From the NCBI GenBank assembly GCA_965283955.1, contig CBDIQW010000001.1:5208001-5272000 (forward strand): a stretch of DNA of 64,000 nucleotides, in the 5' to 3' direction. The stretch's first letter is position 1, and every line of letters starts with the position of its first letter. The notes beneath the pieces are model-generated. The model searched no databases and was not told the origin of the DNA. It saw only the letters and a list, made by a program, of their open reading frames with translations. Of this stretch, positions 9,665 to 19,389 are shown in pieces. Source of the DNA: Emticicia sp965283955. Lineage in GTDB: Bacteria; Bacteroidota; Bacteroidia; Cytophagales; Spirosomataceae. Made by a program: the position numbers and the translations under genes.

Positions 9665-10192
9665 AAACTAAATGCTTTCGTTGCTTGTTTAATTTCTTTA
9701 TCAGGTATTTCATCATTCATTGGAAGTAATAATGAATTTATTAACTTTTTCTCTAAATCAATGATATTCATATTATCATCTAAAACTAAAAATGCCAAAT
9801 GTAATTCTTTACCCCAATACTTGAACATTCTTGTAATTTTAGGTCTTTCATCTTCTCGAATAAATTTTGTGTAATATTCTCTAACTCTTTTTCTTAAATT
9901 TTGTCCATCTGTTAATTGTCGCTCTACCTACATAAAAGGGTAATTCAGTAATTCCAGAAATTATATTACAGTTAACAAAAAATAAGTAGAGTCCTCCTTT
10001 GTCATTTGGTACTTTTTCTATTTCAATGTTGAAATTATCTCCAGAGTCATTTAAGTATTTTATAACTTCCCATTTACTAAAATTCAAATCTAAGGTTTCC
10101 AGACCACATTTCTCCCATAAAAATGAGGAGGGATAATATGTGATATGACGAAGTGTCAAATGTTCTCCAAGGTCAAAAGCAGGTTGTTTCAT
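9661..10192 (-). CDS. GIY-YIG domain protein (frameshifted)
   Basis: About 176 residues when bridged. It starts with MKQPAFDLGEHLTLRH, reaches GGLYLFF and then FYVG, the GIY-YIG pair. The frame is lost just after that, near 9920-9930. The other frame then reads QLTDGQNLRKRVREYYTKF through to IKQATKAFSL and its TGA. The join needs a one-base change; VGERQLTDGQ is the likely true sequence. The stop overlaps dndB by 4 bases (ATGA), which confirms the downstream frame. GIY-YIG proteins are nucleases, and in this operon it may cut unmodified or modified DNA. I treat the lesion as a possible sequencing error. Confidence 0.65.
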
Positions 10193-10222
10193 TTATTACC
10201 AAATAACTTTAAGTATATATTC

Positions 10223-10714
10223 TTAGTCTAATAAATCTATAAAACAATTTTCATTTTGGTAAAAAAAAGAAGGTTCTTCTTCTCTTTTGGCTCTTATAAT
10301 ATCAAAACCACCATTTGCATAGTCCTCCAATAAACCACGTAGTTCAGTGATTTTTTTCTCAACTTTTTCTTCTTCAAGGTTTTCTAATTCATTGAAATCA
10401 AAACCTGACTTTGCTAAAACCCCCATGATGATATAGTCTGTAATATCTTGTGGTTGCCATGCCCTCATTTCTATAAATTTACTTGTTTCAGTTCCATAAG
10501 CAATAGGCACTTTATAGTCTTTCTTTAAACCTAATAAAGCAGCATACATATACATCTCATAGCGAGTAGAGAAATATTTTCCTTGCTTCCATCTTGTTTC
10601 TTCATTACTTGTCCCAGCTTTTCCCCCTTGTTCAATAGTAAAATCTAATATCATTTGATAATATTGATTATCATATTCTGGAGCTCTATCTTTTATCCTT
10701 TTTAATAATTCCAT
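10223..10714 (-). CDS. Dnd system-associated protein (dnd_assoc_4-like)
   Basis: A 163-residue soluble protein. A C-terminal block ending LLEDYANGGFDIIRA and a middle block STRYEMYMYAALLGL resemble what I recall of the family named 'dnd system-associated protein 4', whose members end in EEYANGGLEIL. No catalytic motif can be named. It lies immediately downstream of dndD (1 base between them) and 30 bases upstream of the GIY-YIG gene. A structural role with DndD is possible, and it might occupy the place of DndE, which is otherwise missing here. The family match is from memory and moderate. Confidence 0.5.
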   Translation of the reverse strand: MELLKRIKDRAPEYDNQYYQMILDFTIEQGGKAGTSNEETRWKQGKYFSTRYEMYMYAALLGLKKDYKVPIAYGTETSKFIEMRAWQPQDITDYIIMGVLAKSGFDFNELENLEEEKVEKKITELRGLLEDYANGGFDIIRAKREEEPSFFYQNENCFIDLLD

Positions 10715-10715
10715 A

Positions 10716-12905
10716 TTAGTTCAACTTTTCAATGTTAGTAGATAAACTATTTCTATTACTCCTTGTATTTTCTGGAATAGAGGGTGTAATCAAATATACC
10801 TTGCCAAGTTTAACCTCAGAATCAGTCAGTAATTGTTCTCTAAGAGTTGTATTTTTGTAAAACTCTTTACTCATTATTATACTTTGTTTATATACTTTAC
10901 TAACAGTTTTACAAAATCCTATGGTATAATCTTCTCCAAAAACAGACATTGGAGCATCTGTAATTAAAGTATATAAATCTGTATCTCTTGAACCTTGGCG
11001 TGCTGATATAATAGCCATAATTGTGGCTAATTTAATAAGTATTATGTTTCCTGTATTAAGCTGTAGCAATACATTACCATTCTCATCAACTAATTCGGGC
11101 ATATAATTCTTGCCATTACTTAATTCTTTTAGTTTGATAACACCCCTTGAAGACATATTGTCTTGGGTCATTTCTAAATAGTGTTTGTTTGCTTCTTCTT
11201 CTAAAACTTTAACTAATTTACTAAAAACTCGTTTTCTTGTAGAATGAGCTACTTGATAAAACTCATCTAAAACCCTTACTTTATCCATTAAATAAGCAGG
11301 AATCTCACCAACCACTAATTTGCTTAATTGAGCCTCAATAGTTAATAATTCTTCTTTTTTCCTTGATATAATATTAGAATTTGAAATAATTTCATTACTT
11401 GAACGCCTCACTAATTCATTTTGAGCAGAATATTCGTTCAAAAGGTTATTTGCTTAGCTTACATTTAATGCTGCATCCACTATTAAACTGTTTTTTTCAG
11501 ACTCAATTTTTAATAAATCTTCTGATAAAGCTTTCCTTTTTTTATCAAGCTTCCTCAATCTTCTAAAGGTAGAGGAAATATCATCATCAATATTTTTAAT
11601 ATTATGACTCAACCCAAGCCCATTTTGGTATAGTTTTTTTAAATCTCCACTAAAATTATGTACACTTTTTTCTTCATCTTCTAAAGTTTTGATTTTCATT
11701 TTAGAACGGTCCATAAGCTCTTTCATTTTAAGCCAAGGGTCTGAATCTTTTGGAGCTTCCCTGTCACAAACTAAGCATCTTTCTATGCCTAACATGTGTT
11801 CAAGATGGATTGGTTCTGGAACATCAATAGGTAATCTTGCTTGTAACTCTATCAGTAAAGCATTTTCTGAGTCCAGTTTTGCTTTAATATTTGCTTCATT
11901 TTGTAACTTTACTTGCTCAAACGAACTATAAATTTTACTGTATTCTTCAAATAAATTTTCAGTTCCTTTCAAAACCCACTTATTAGTAAACATGCGTTTA
12001 TGAAGGTTTTTCTGCTCTTCATGAAATTCATCTTGTACATCATTCAAGTTTTTATCTATTGAGAGTCTCTTTGCTTCTATATCTTGTATGCTTTTGGCAT
12101 CAGCAAATTTATTCAAAAGAAATTCTGACTTCTCCTCTGCAATTGCTAAGTTATCCCTTATCTGTATATCTTGGAGTTCAAGAGCTTTTATCTGTCTAAT
12201 TAATTCCTGCCTCTTCAACTCTAACTGCTCACTTTCTCCCTTATTACTGCTTAAGTCACGTTGTTTTTTATTATATTCCTTAGATGATGATTCTTTTAAA
12301 TTTTCTGCGATTGCAATTATATTATCAAATCGAGTAATATTTGATAAAACATTAATTGCTTGGGTCAATGTATCGCTCTTATTAAAATCAATTATTGATT
12401 CAACTTGTTCTCCTTGAAACCACATATATGGTTTAATATTATCTGGTAATATATTATTCTTTATTCTTTTTATCTCATCTCTGTCTTTTATTTCTCTTGC
12501 ATTTAAAAAGGATAACTCTTTAAACCAAATTATTTCCTCACTGTCTTGGTCTTCCTTAATAGTTTCTCCAGACTTATTAATTGTATATCTCCTTTCTAAA
12601 ATATACACACTATCTTTTTCTGTATTATGAAAGGTAAGTATTACTGACGCTGTAATATTACCATCTTCTTGTTCTTTTATTGCTTTGTCTGAAACTATTA
12701 ATCTTTTCAAAGAACTTGTTTCTGCAAACTTTTTTAAGGAGGTGTCAAAGCATCTATTGTACATTACCCAATAGAAAGCATCATATAGTTTAGATTTACC
12801 ATAACCATTATCACCTATGATAACATTTATACCTTCAGTAAAGTCAAATCTGTTTGTGCCAGCATAACACATGAAGTTGTTTAGCTCTATGCTTTTTAGT
12901 ATCAT
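10716..12905 (-). CDS. dndD: DndD-like SMC/Rad50-type ATPase with an internal TAA
   Basis: A protein of about 729 residues across one in-frame stop. Walker A is at residues 31-38 (GDNGYGKS). A CLVC zinc-hook-like pair sits at Cys377 and Cys380 between long coiled coils (about 200-360 and 395-475). The C-terminal ATPase half carries a Walker B-like LYTLITDAPMSVFGE. DndD is an ATPase of the phosphorothioation complex that is thought to nick or reshape DNA. The TAA at 11454-11456 lies in a coiled coil. The same frame continues as ANNLLNEYSAQNEL with no shift, so this is a nonsense change or base error (CAA to TAA would explain it), not an indel. Its ATG overlaps the stop of the small ORF upstream by 4 bases. 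Confidence 0.7.
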
Positions 12906-13120
12906 GATTGCCTATTCATTAATGTGTTTATCTTCTTCTCTGTTACATTTGAACTTTCCTTAGTCACTTCACCTTCAATAGCTATCTTAATTACATCAAT
13001 CAAGTAATTCCCTGTGAGTGATGACCATTTATATTTGTTAGCTTCTCCTTCTTTCAAATATTTTTTTTCTAAAAATAAATTATCCTCTAAGTAGGCTCTT
13101 AGTATATCTTCTTTAGTCAT
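12902..13120 (-). CDS. Small conserved-position protein between helicase and DndD
   Basis: A 72-residue protein that I do not recognise. It is charged and helical (LRAYLEDNLFLEKKYLKEGE, then WSSLTGNYLIDVIKIAIEGEV). It has no Cys and no membrane segment. It overlaps the helicase stop by 8 bases and the DndD start by 4, so the three are translated as a coupled unit. DndE, the small usual partner, is about 110 to 130 residues and looks different, so I do not equate them. A small subunit of the DndD complex is the simplest guess. Confidence 0.5.
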   Translation of the reverse strand: MTKEDILRAYLEDNLFLEKKYLKEGEANKYKWSSLTGNYLIDVIKIAIEGEVTKESSNVTEKKINTLMNRQS

Positions 13121-15356
13121 TGTTTTTCAATTTATTGTGAATTGTATAAATATTCAAATCATAATGTTTACAAATCTCTGAAAATACATTTTCTGTTTCA
13201 AAAGGATTAATAGCCAAGGATGCAAAATACATTACCCTTTCTAACTCTTTTTCAACTAAACTTCTTTCCACTCTAAATGTATCAGAATCAGCATTTGAAG
13301 ATGTTAAATCAGGTATTACTATAAGGTCGTGTATAACAGCAATATCTTTTTGTGGATGAGTACGTAAAATCCTTCCTCTCCTTTGAATAAATTGCCTTGG
13401 ATTTCCAGTGCTTGAGCAAAAAATTGCATGTTCAGCTCTTGGAATATCAACACCTTCATCTAAACATTTCATTGATGCAATAACATGAATTTTGCCATCT
13501 CTAAATTGGTCTAAAACTTCATTTCTGTTTACCATTCCACTTACAAATTGGTTCACTTTAATTGAATCATCAATTTTACCAATCTCCCTTGTATATTGAT
13601 TTATAATTTTTATTGTCTCTTCATCACTATTTTCATCCTCAGTTAATTCTTGAGTATTACCTTCTGGAACATACACAAAAGTATAGTTGAGATTACCTTC
13701 TTTCTCAAAACGAGTTTCTAAAATCTCTCTTGTTTTTGGTAATTTATTTACTGCTTTATGAATTATTCTCTTTCTTTTCAAAAGCAATTTTTCAACAATA
13801 TCATTTTCACCAAAGCTATCTGATTTATTGTTGTAAAATTTTGCAAGTTTTTTTGTTATTTCAATATATTCGATTAATTCTGCTTCGACAAGAGTTACAA
13901 TATGTGGATAATAGTAGTATTTACAAAGTATTCCTTCTTCTATTGCCCGTTCCATTGAGAATGAATAGGTATATGGTTCTTTGTCATCAAAGAAACCTTC
14001 CATAGCCGCACTGCCCTCAATATCATAAATTCTCTTAGGAGTAGCCGACAATCCAATACGTTTTTGAAGAGTTAATTTTGATAAACTATTAAGTACACTT
14101 TTGGAACCAATATTATGGGCTTCATCTGCTATAAATAATGTATCATCAGGTAAAGCCTTAACATATCTCTGAAACCTTTCTTTTATAAAGGAAGCATAAG
14201 TGGTAATAATTACAAATGGGGTTGGTATTCTTTTAACAGTTGAAAGGGTTGTAGCTAAATTACTTTCCCAATCAACTTTGGAAGAGACTTTTATAATTTC
14301 TAAAAAGTTAAATTTTTTAGCTTCTTCTTCCCACTGATTTACTAAGGTAATGGTAGGAACTAAAATCAAACAATGGTAGATATTACTGCTCTTTTTATTT
14401 ATTTCCTGCAAAAGGCAGTTTAAAGATGTAATAGTTTTTCCTGTACCTGTTGCCATAGCAAAGATACCTTTATAGCTATTATTCTGCCAATTATTGTAGG
14501 CTTGGGCTTGATAATCCCTTGGGCTTCCTCCATTTGGGAACTTTGGTTGTTGTTCTATTTCTTCAAATTTTTCAATCTTTTTGTATGCAATTTTTAAAGT
14601 TTTATTTAGTTTTTCATTTACTGGTAGTTTTGTTTTCTTTTCTAAAAGATATTTTTCTTCTGCCAATAATTCGTTAATAGATTTTTCACCAAACTCACTT
14701 TTAATAGCAACTAAAATATTATCCACTTTTAAATATTCTACAAAATCTGCATGTCCTTCAAAAATTTCATTAAAATACCTACTTTGAGCATTAATCCATT
14801 TATTTGACCTACCATTTTCCCAAGACATGAAACTATCTAACTCTTCAAGATTTTCTAACAAACCATAAGCTGTAAAGTTACAAGAAGCTTTAAATCCAAC
14901 TTTATTTTCACTATCACCAAAAATACCAGATTTGTAATGAGATATGCCTTTGCCAATCTTAGGTTGAATAATTTGTATCCTAATTCTTTCTTTGGCAATC
15001 AACCATGCTAAACATTCAAAGAAATGTTTTCCATATTCATCTAAAGTATTTTTAAGACTTTTTATATCATCCAACTTTATACTTGAATAATTTACCTTCC
15101 CCTCATAACCATTCTTGATAGCCTCTTTGTCTTGTGGAGATAGTATGTTATTGATTACCATTCTCATGATACCTCCTGAATAAAGGAAATTAGCAAATCC
15201 GAGAGACAAAACATTAATTGCAGTAGAACTAAAATAGCCTAATAACAAATCAAACGATTTACTATTGCACAACGCATCTATATAAAACTGGAGAGGTTCA
15301 TTATCACTTCCAGTTTTATAATCCCTATCCTCTGACCAATCAACAGATTTTAACAT
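13113..15356 (-). CDS. PLD-like nuclease fused to DEAD/DEAH helicase (Dnd restriction-type)
   Basis: A 747-residue protein. The N-terminal 200 residues form a phospholipase D-type domain with one clear HxK (His140, Lys142 in SHYKSGIF) and a matching ASCNFTAYGLLEN tail. A superfamily 2 helicase follows: Q-motif region at 275-290, Walker A ATGTGKT at 302-308, DEAH at 411-414, SATPKR near 437 and the QRRGRILR arginine motif near 640. This arrangement is what I know as the DNA phosphorothioation system restriction enzyme type, where a helicase carries a nuclease to DNA lacking modification. It is second in the minus operon, 11 bases after dndA. Only one HKD-like half is seen, so dimerisation may be needed. 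Confidence 0.75.
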   Translation of the reverse strand: MLKSVDWSEDRDYKTGSDNEPLQFYIDALCNSKSFDLLLGYFSSTAINVLSLGFANFLYSGGIMRMVINNILSPQDKEAIKNGYEGKVNYSSIKLDDIKSLKNTLDEYGKHFFECLAWLIAKERIRIQIIQPKIGKGISHYKSGIFGDSENKVGFKASCNFTAYGLLENLEELDSFMSWENGRSNKWINAQSRYFNEIFEGHADFVEYLKVDNILVAIKSEFGEKSINELLAEEKYLLEKKTKLPVNEKLNKTLKIAYKKIEKFEEIEQQPKFPNGGSPRDYQAQAYNNWQNNSYKGIFAMATGTGKTITSLNCLLQEINKKSSNIYHCLILVPTITLVNQWEEEAKKFNFLEIIKVSSKVDWESNLATTLSTVKRIPTPFVIITTYASFIKERFQRYVKALPDDTLFIADEAHNIGSKSVLNSLSKLTLQKRIGLSATPKRIYDIEGSAAMEGFFDDKEPYTYSFSMERAIEEGILCKYYYYPHIVTLVEAELIEYIEITKKLAKFYNNKSDSFGENDIVEKLLLKRKRIIHKAVNKLPKTREILETRFEKEGNLNYTFVYVPEGNTQELTEDENSDEETIKIINQYTREIGKIDDSIKVNQFVSGMVNRNEVLDQFRDGKIHVIASMKCLDEGVDIPRAEHAIFCSSTGNPRQFIQRRGRILRTHPQKDIAVIHDLIVIPDLTSSNADSDTFRVERSLVEKELERVMYFASLAINPFETENVFSEICKHYDLNIYTIHNKLKNND

Positions 15357-15367
15357 CTTATCTAAAA

Positions 15368-16498
15368 TTACCTTTTTAAGTATGTAGTAATAATATTAAT
15401 CAGCTCATTTACTTCTTCGATAGTATTCTTTTTACTAAGAGATAATCTCAAGCTTCCTAAAGCTTGCTCCTCAGATAATCCCATTTCAATTAATACATGT
15501 GATGGTTGTACTAAAGCAGCAGTACAAGCTGAACCATTACTAACTGCTATATTTTTATATTTGTCTATAAAAAAGTTTGCATCAAATGAAGGGAAACAAA
15601 TATTTAAGGTATTATAAATTCTATTACTCTTATTTCCATTAGAATATGTTCCTTTGATTTGTAAAAGCCTATCTTCTAATTCATTTTGTAAGTATTTAAC
15701 ATACTCAGAATTAACTTTCATTTCCTCTAATGCAATTTCACAGGCTTTACCTATTCCAATAATTGCAGGAACATTACTTGTGCCACTTCTTTGCCCATAT
15801 TCATGTCCTCCTCCATGAAGCTGAGCATCAACTTTAATACCTCTTTTTATAAAAAGTCCCCCAATACCCTTTGGTCCATAAAACTTATGAGCTGAAAAAC
15901 TTAGCAAATCAATATTCAATTCATATACATCAATAGGAATTTTGCCCACTGCCTGTGTTGCATCTGTAAAGAAGATTGAATCATTTGTGTGTGTGAGCTC
16001 AATAATATCTTCAATTGGTTGAATAACCCCAGTTTCATTATTTACCCACATTATTGACACAATAATTGTATCTTTCCTAAGAGCATTTTTAAACTCTTCT
16101 ATATCAATTATTCCATCATTTTTTACTGAGATATATGTTACCTCAAAACCAATTTGCTCAAGATATTTACAAGTATCTAAAACTGCTTTATGTTCAGTTT
16201 TACAAGTTATGATATGTTTACCTTTACTTTGGTAAGCGATTGCACAGCCTTTTAATCCAAGGTTTATGCTCTCAGTAGCACCAGATGTGAAAATAATTTC
16301 TTTAGGCTCAGCATTTAATAAAGAAGAAATTTGTTCACGAGCCTTTTGAACTGCATTATTTATACGTTTCCCAAAATGATGACTACTTGAGGAATTACCA
16401 AAATCATTTTTGAAATAAGGCAACATTGATTCAAGCACTCTCTCATCTAATGGTGTAGTAGCATTGTTATCAAAATATATTAATTCAGAGGCATTCAA
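15368..16498 (-). CDS. dndA: Cysteine desulfurase, DndA-type
   Basis: A 376-residue class V aminotransferase. The PLP lysine is Lys205 in SFSAHKFYGPKG. The sulfur-carrying cysteine is Cys325 in SNGSACTAAL. RSGTSN at 237-242 and the TSGATES motif near residue 71 are also present. It takes sulfur from L-cysteine and passes it on as a persulfide, in this setting to DndC for DNA phosphorothioation. IscS/NifS family members look alike, so the DndA role rests on its place as first gene of the dnd minus operon. A promoter should lie in 16499-16620, but I see no clear consensus. Confidence 0.8.
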   Translation of the reverse strand: MNASELIYFDNNATTPLDERVLESMLPYFKNDFGNSSSSHHFGKRINNAVQKAREQISSLLNAEPKEIIFTSGATESINLGLKGCAIAYQSKGKHIITCKTEHKAVLDTCKYLEQIGFEVTYISVKNDGIIDIEEFKNALRKDTIIVSIMWVNNETGVIQPIEDIIELTHTNDSIFFTDATQAVGKIPIDVYELNIDLLSFSAHKFYGPKGIGGLFIKRGIKVDAQLHGGGHEYGQRSGTSNVPAIIGIGKACEIALEEMKVNSEYVKYLQNELEDRLLQIKGTYSNGNKSNRIYNTLNICFPSFDANFFIDKYKNIAVSNGSACTAALVQPSHVLIEMGLSEEQALGSLRLSLSKKNTIEEVNELINIITTYLKR

Positions 16499-16621
16499 TT
16501 GAAAATTAATAGTTCATTTGTGTTGATGGATAATTTAAGCGTACAATTTTACTGAATATTACCTTATTAAACAACAGGGATTTATTAAATGGTATTTCAT
16601 TTTCAAAGCTAAAAGAAAAAG

Positions 16622-16645
16622 CCCCAACCATTTGACTGATTGGGG
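16622..16645 (-). terminator. Hairpin with T-run downstream of the DUF3127 gene
   Basis: Arms CCCCAACCA (16622-16630) and TGATTGGGG (16637-16645) pair with one mismatch. Read on the minus strand, the hairpin is followed by TTTTTCTTTT. It would end minus-strand transcripts before dndA starts at 16498. Confidence 0.55.
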
Positions 16646-16719
16646 TAATTCTCATTTGCTTTGGAGTAGCTAAAGTAAATCCAGTGAAGCATAATTTAGT
16701 TTAGAATCTTTATAATAAT

Positions 16720-16755
16720 AAAACCCTCACTATGTCTTGGCACCGTGAGGGTTTT
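16720..16755 (-). terminator. Strong terminator hairpin after the DUF3127 gene
   Basis: An 11-bp perfect stem, AAAACCCTCAC (16720-16730) with GTGAGGGTTTT (16745-16755), around a 14-base loop. It is 8 bases after the stop of the minus-strand gene at 16763, so it is the probable rho-independent terminator of the element's replication operon. The symmetric A and T runs would let it act on both strands. Confidence 0.75.
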
Positions 16756-16762
16756 GTTTGGT

Positions 16763-17113
16763 TTAGAAAGGTGGCTCGTCGCCTTCTGTTGGAGTTGTGT
16801 TGGTTGGTTGCTCTTTGACAGGTTCAGCAGTTGCCTTTTTCAATAGTCTGAGGTCATGCAGTTTGAGGTTGTTGAACCATCTACCAGTTCCCTCAAATTT
16901 TCTCGCTCCTAAATAGCAGCCAATCTCAACCTCATTACCTACTGCAAGGTTTGGATTTTTGATTTTGTCATTCCAAACCTCTACAACTACATTGGTGGGA
17001 AACTTGCCCTCCATACTAAGCAAAAACTCCATTTTGCTACTTTTTTCCCCTGACTTGTAATCAATTGACCTTTCAGGGAATAGGTCAGTGATTTTTCCAC
17101 TTAATTTAACCAT
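16763..17113 (-). CDS. DUF3127 single-stranded-DNA-binding-like protein
   Basis: A 116-residue protein of the OB-fold type (MVKLSGKITDLFP, then FLLSMEGKFPTNVVVEVWND and ARKFEGTGRWFNNLKLHDLRLL), typical of DUF3127 proteins. The tail ends DEPPF, which resembles the acidic, aromatic-ended tip of SSB proteins that recruits partners. It is probably used in replication or transfer of the integrated element. It stands 77 bases after the DUF3987 gene, in the same direction, and is followed by a strong terminator. Confidence 0.7.
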   Translation of the reverse strand: MVKLSGKITDLFPERSIDYKSGEKSSKMEFLLSMEGKFPTNVVVEVWNDKIKNPNLAVGNEVEIGCYLGARKFEGTGRWFNNLKLHDLRLLKKATAEPVKEQPTNTTPTEGDEPPF

Positions 17114-17190
17114 TGTCTATGGTTTTAATAGTTAATAAATATATAAATAAATTGCAGTTTGCAAAATTGCAAGTCTGCAAATCTGCAATT

Positions 17191-19389
17191 TCACAGATTG
17201 AGTTTTTGGTATTTACCAAACCCTATTTTTTTGAGGGTCTTACCCTCTTCACTTTTAAGCAAATCATCAACGGTTCTTTCAGAAAGTTGAAATTTATCTT
17301 TTATAGCAATAGCTTGGCTTCTGATAAATTCATTAGGTAAATTCTGAATGAAAGCATTTTTGCTTGCTTTTTGACCTATGCTATTTTTGGGTAATTGATT
17401 GAAAATCAACAAACTATGCTCAAATAAAACTCTAATGAGCGAAGTGGCAATATCAAAGTCTTTATCTGAACACGTTTGTAAATTACTACTACCTTTATTT
17501 TCAAATTTTCTTAATGCTGTCAGAATCATACAAATTCTAAATGTCATTAGGCCCATGCGATAAACAATACTTGCTGCATTCTCTCCATGATAAGTTGCTT
17601 TTGTCAATAACTCTTTGAAAAGTTCATCAAATTTTGCCCATTGCTCATTAGAAAATAAAATTTCTGTTGGACTGGATTCTAAATATTTGACTAAATCATA
17701 CACTTGTTTAGATAAACTACTGAAATAAGCATCATAATTTTGATTATTCCCCTTTGGTGCAGGACTTTGCCATACCAAATCAGTTTGAAAAGCATAAAAA
17801 AGAAACCTGCTAAATAATCCATCCTCCACACTATGAATTAGGCTATTTAGTTGTGAAGGTGTTCCTGTTAGAATAGTGGAAATCTTAGGTTCTTTCACTT
17901 CAATAAACTCATCACCTGCTTTTCTTGCCATTGAATAACTTTCATGGTGGAAAGCCCCCCTAAGCAAAGGAGAAAAACCTCCCCACTCTTGCTTATTGGC
18001 TTGACTCATAATATCTGTTTCAGTTTCACAGATGATACCATTGCCCTTGTTGTAATTCAAAAGTTGCAACAACCTTGTATTTGAAGTATTTGCTGGTATC
18101 AAAATAGCTTTGAGAAAGCAGGGCTTAGGCTTACTTGGCAGTATTCCAGAGCCACTTCGAAGTTGATTTTCATACTTGGCTATATCAATCTCATATTGTG
18201 CCTTTTTTTGTTTACTATCTTGAAAAACAGTATCATGATATGTTTCTGCAAGTTTTTTTGCATACTTCATTGTACCTTTACCACTTGCAGGTGGAGCAAT
18301 TACCATAGTGAAAAGGTTAGTAAAAACTTTTTCATTTTTGTAGAGTCCTGTCACATTTGGAAGGCATCCACTTAATACACCGATAGCACTTAGAAGGAAT
18401 ACATCCTTTGCTCGTGGTTCTTCAAATACACTACATCCATCTTTCAAGATTTGTGGCAGTTGCTCAAAAATATCATTTGAGAATGCTGGGGTATCTTTTA
18501 ATGAATTAGGTATATTGTTTTCAATAGTATCACTTTCAAAATCTTCATTTTGCAAATTGCAAAGTTGCAAAGTTGCAAACTTGCCAAATTCATGAGTTTT
18601 TGAATAAGCACTTTGGAAACAGGTTTTTACTTCCTCCTTACCTAAATCAAAGTTTAACAAGGCATAGTTTAAGGCTTCTGATTGCTCGATGCCCTGCCTG
18701 TTGCAGTTTGAGGCAAATAGGTGTAAAAAGTTGTTTCGATTCCCTTTATAATACCCCTCTTTTTGTTCTGTAAAGCCCTTGATTTCATCTAATAAACTAC
18801 CTTCAACATGGTTTTGAATAATTCTAAGAGGTTTTTCAGATTGCTTTTGCTCATTAGTATCAACCTTAAAAATCGTGCTGGCATCATTATAAAAAGCATT
18901 AGTATCATGACTAAAAAAGCATAGTCTTGCAAGGTCTTTACATTTAGCATCAGCTTGAATACCTAACTCTTTTTCAAAGTATTTTTGAACCTGTTGATAC
19001 GCTTTCGAGTGATTCTCTTGGTCTGTATCCACCTCCACAAAAACCTTTAAACCATTGCCACTTGGACTTACAAAACAAGCCTTAGTAAATTGATTGGTAA
19101 TTGCTAACTCATAAGCAATATCTAACAAATCAGCTTCGATTTTATCAAAATCAAGGTGGATAATCTTACTGTAAACTTGGAGGGTTTCAGCGTGCCGTTG
19201 ATTAGTAAAAGTGCCACATGGAGTAAATGCAGGTAGTTTTTTCTTCAATTCCTCTTGTACTTCTTCATTGGCAGCTCTGAGGGCATCAATCGAGGTTTTA
19301 TACTCATTCGATTTAATAATCTCAATAACCTGTTTGAGACTTAATTCATCAATTAGGTTAGTGAAGTTTCTAAAAATACTATGCAGCAT
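17191..19389 (-). CDS. BT4734/VirE-N plus DUF3987 primase-helicase-like protein
   Basis: A 732-residue protein common in Bacteroidota mobile elements. The N-terminal part (residues about 40-170) has the BT4734/VirE-N primase-like pattern HLDFDKIEADL and SGNGLKVFVEVD. The central and C-terminal parts are DUF3987 with a P-loop APPASGKGT at about residue 366. Such proteins are taken to start replication of the element. The N-terminus overlaps the stop of the upstream excisionase gene by 11 bases, so the two are coupled. It is the largest gene of the element core. Confidence 0.75.
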   Translation of the reverse strand: MLHSIFRNFTNLIDELSLKQVIEIIKSNEYKTSIDALRAANEEVQEELKKKLPAFTPCGTFTNQRHAETLQVYSKIIHLDFDKIEADLLDIAYELAITNQFTKACFVSPSGNGLKVFVEVDTDQENHSKAYQQVQKYFEKELGIQADAKCKDLARLCFFSHDTNAFYNDASTIFKVDTNEQKQSEKPLRIIQNHVEGSLLDEIKGFTEQKEGYYKGNRNNFLHLFASNCNRQGIEQSEALNYALLNFDLGKEEVKTCFQSAYSKTHEFGKFATLQLCNLQNEDFESDTIENNIPNSLKDTPAFSNDIFEQLPQILKDGCSVFEEPRAKDVFLLSAIGVLSGCLPNVTGLYKNEKVFTNLFTMVIAPPASGKGTMKYAKKLAETYHDTVFQDSKQKKAQYEIDIAKYENQLRSGSGILPSKPKPCFLKAILIPANTSNTRLLQLLNYNKGNGIICETETDIMSQANKQEWGGFSPLLRGAFHHESYSMARKAGDEFIEVKEPKISTILTGTPSQLNSLIHSVEDGLFSRFLFYAFQTDLVWQSPAPKGNNQNYDAYFSSLSKQVYDLVKYLESSPTEILFSNEQWAKFDELFKELLTKATYHGENAASIVYRMGLMTFRICMILTALRKFENKGSSNLQTCSDKDFDIATSLIRVLFEHSLLIFNQLPKNSIGQKASKNAFIQNLPNEFIRSQAIAIKDKFQLSERTVDDLLKSEEGKTLKKIGFGKYQKLNL

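Noticed and set aside
10223..10714. BREX or DISARM component
   Set aside because: No PglX, PglZ, BrxL or DrmA/B genes in the window, and the C-terminal YANGG block fits a Dnd-associated protein.
12902..13120. Small ORF as DndE
   Set aside because: At 72 residues it is shorter than DndE and shares no visible motif. I keep it as an unknown coupled protein.
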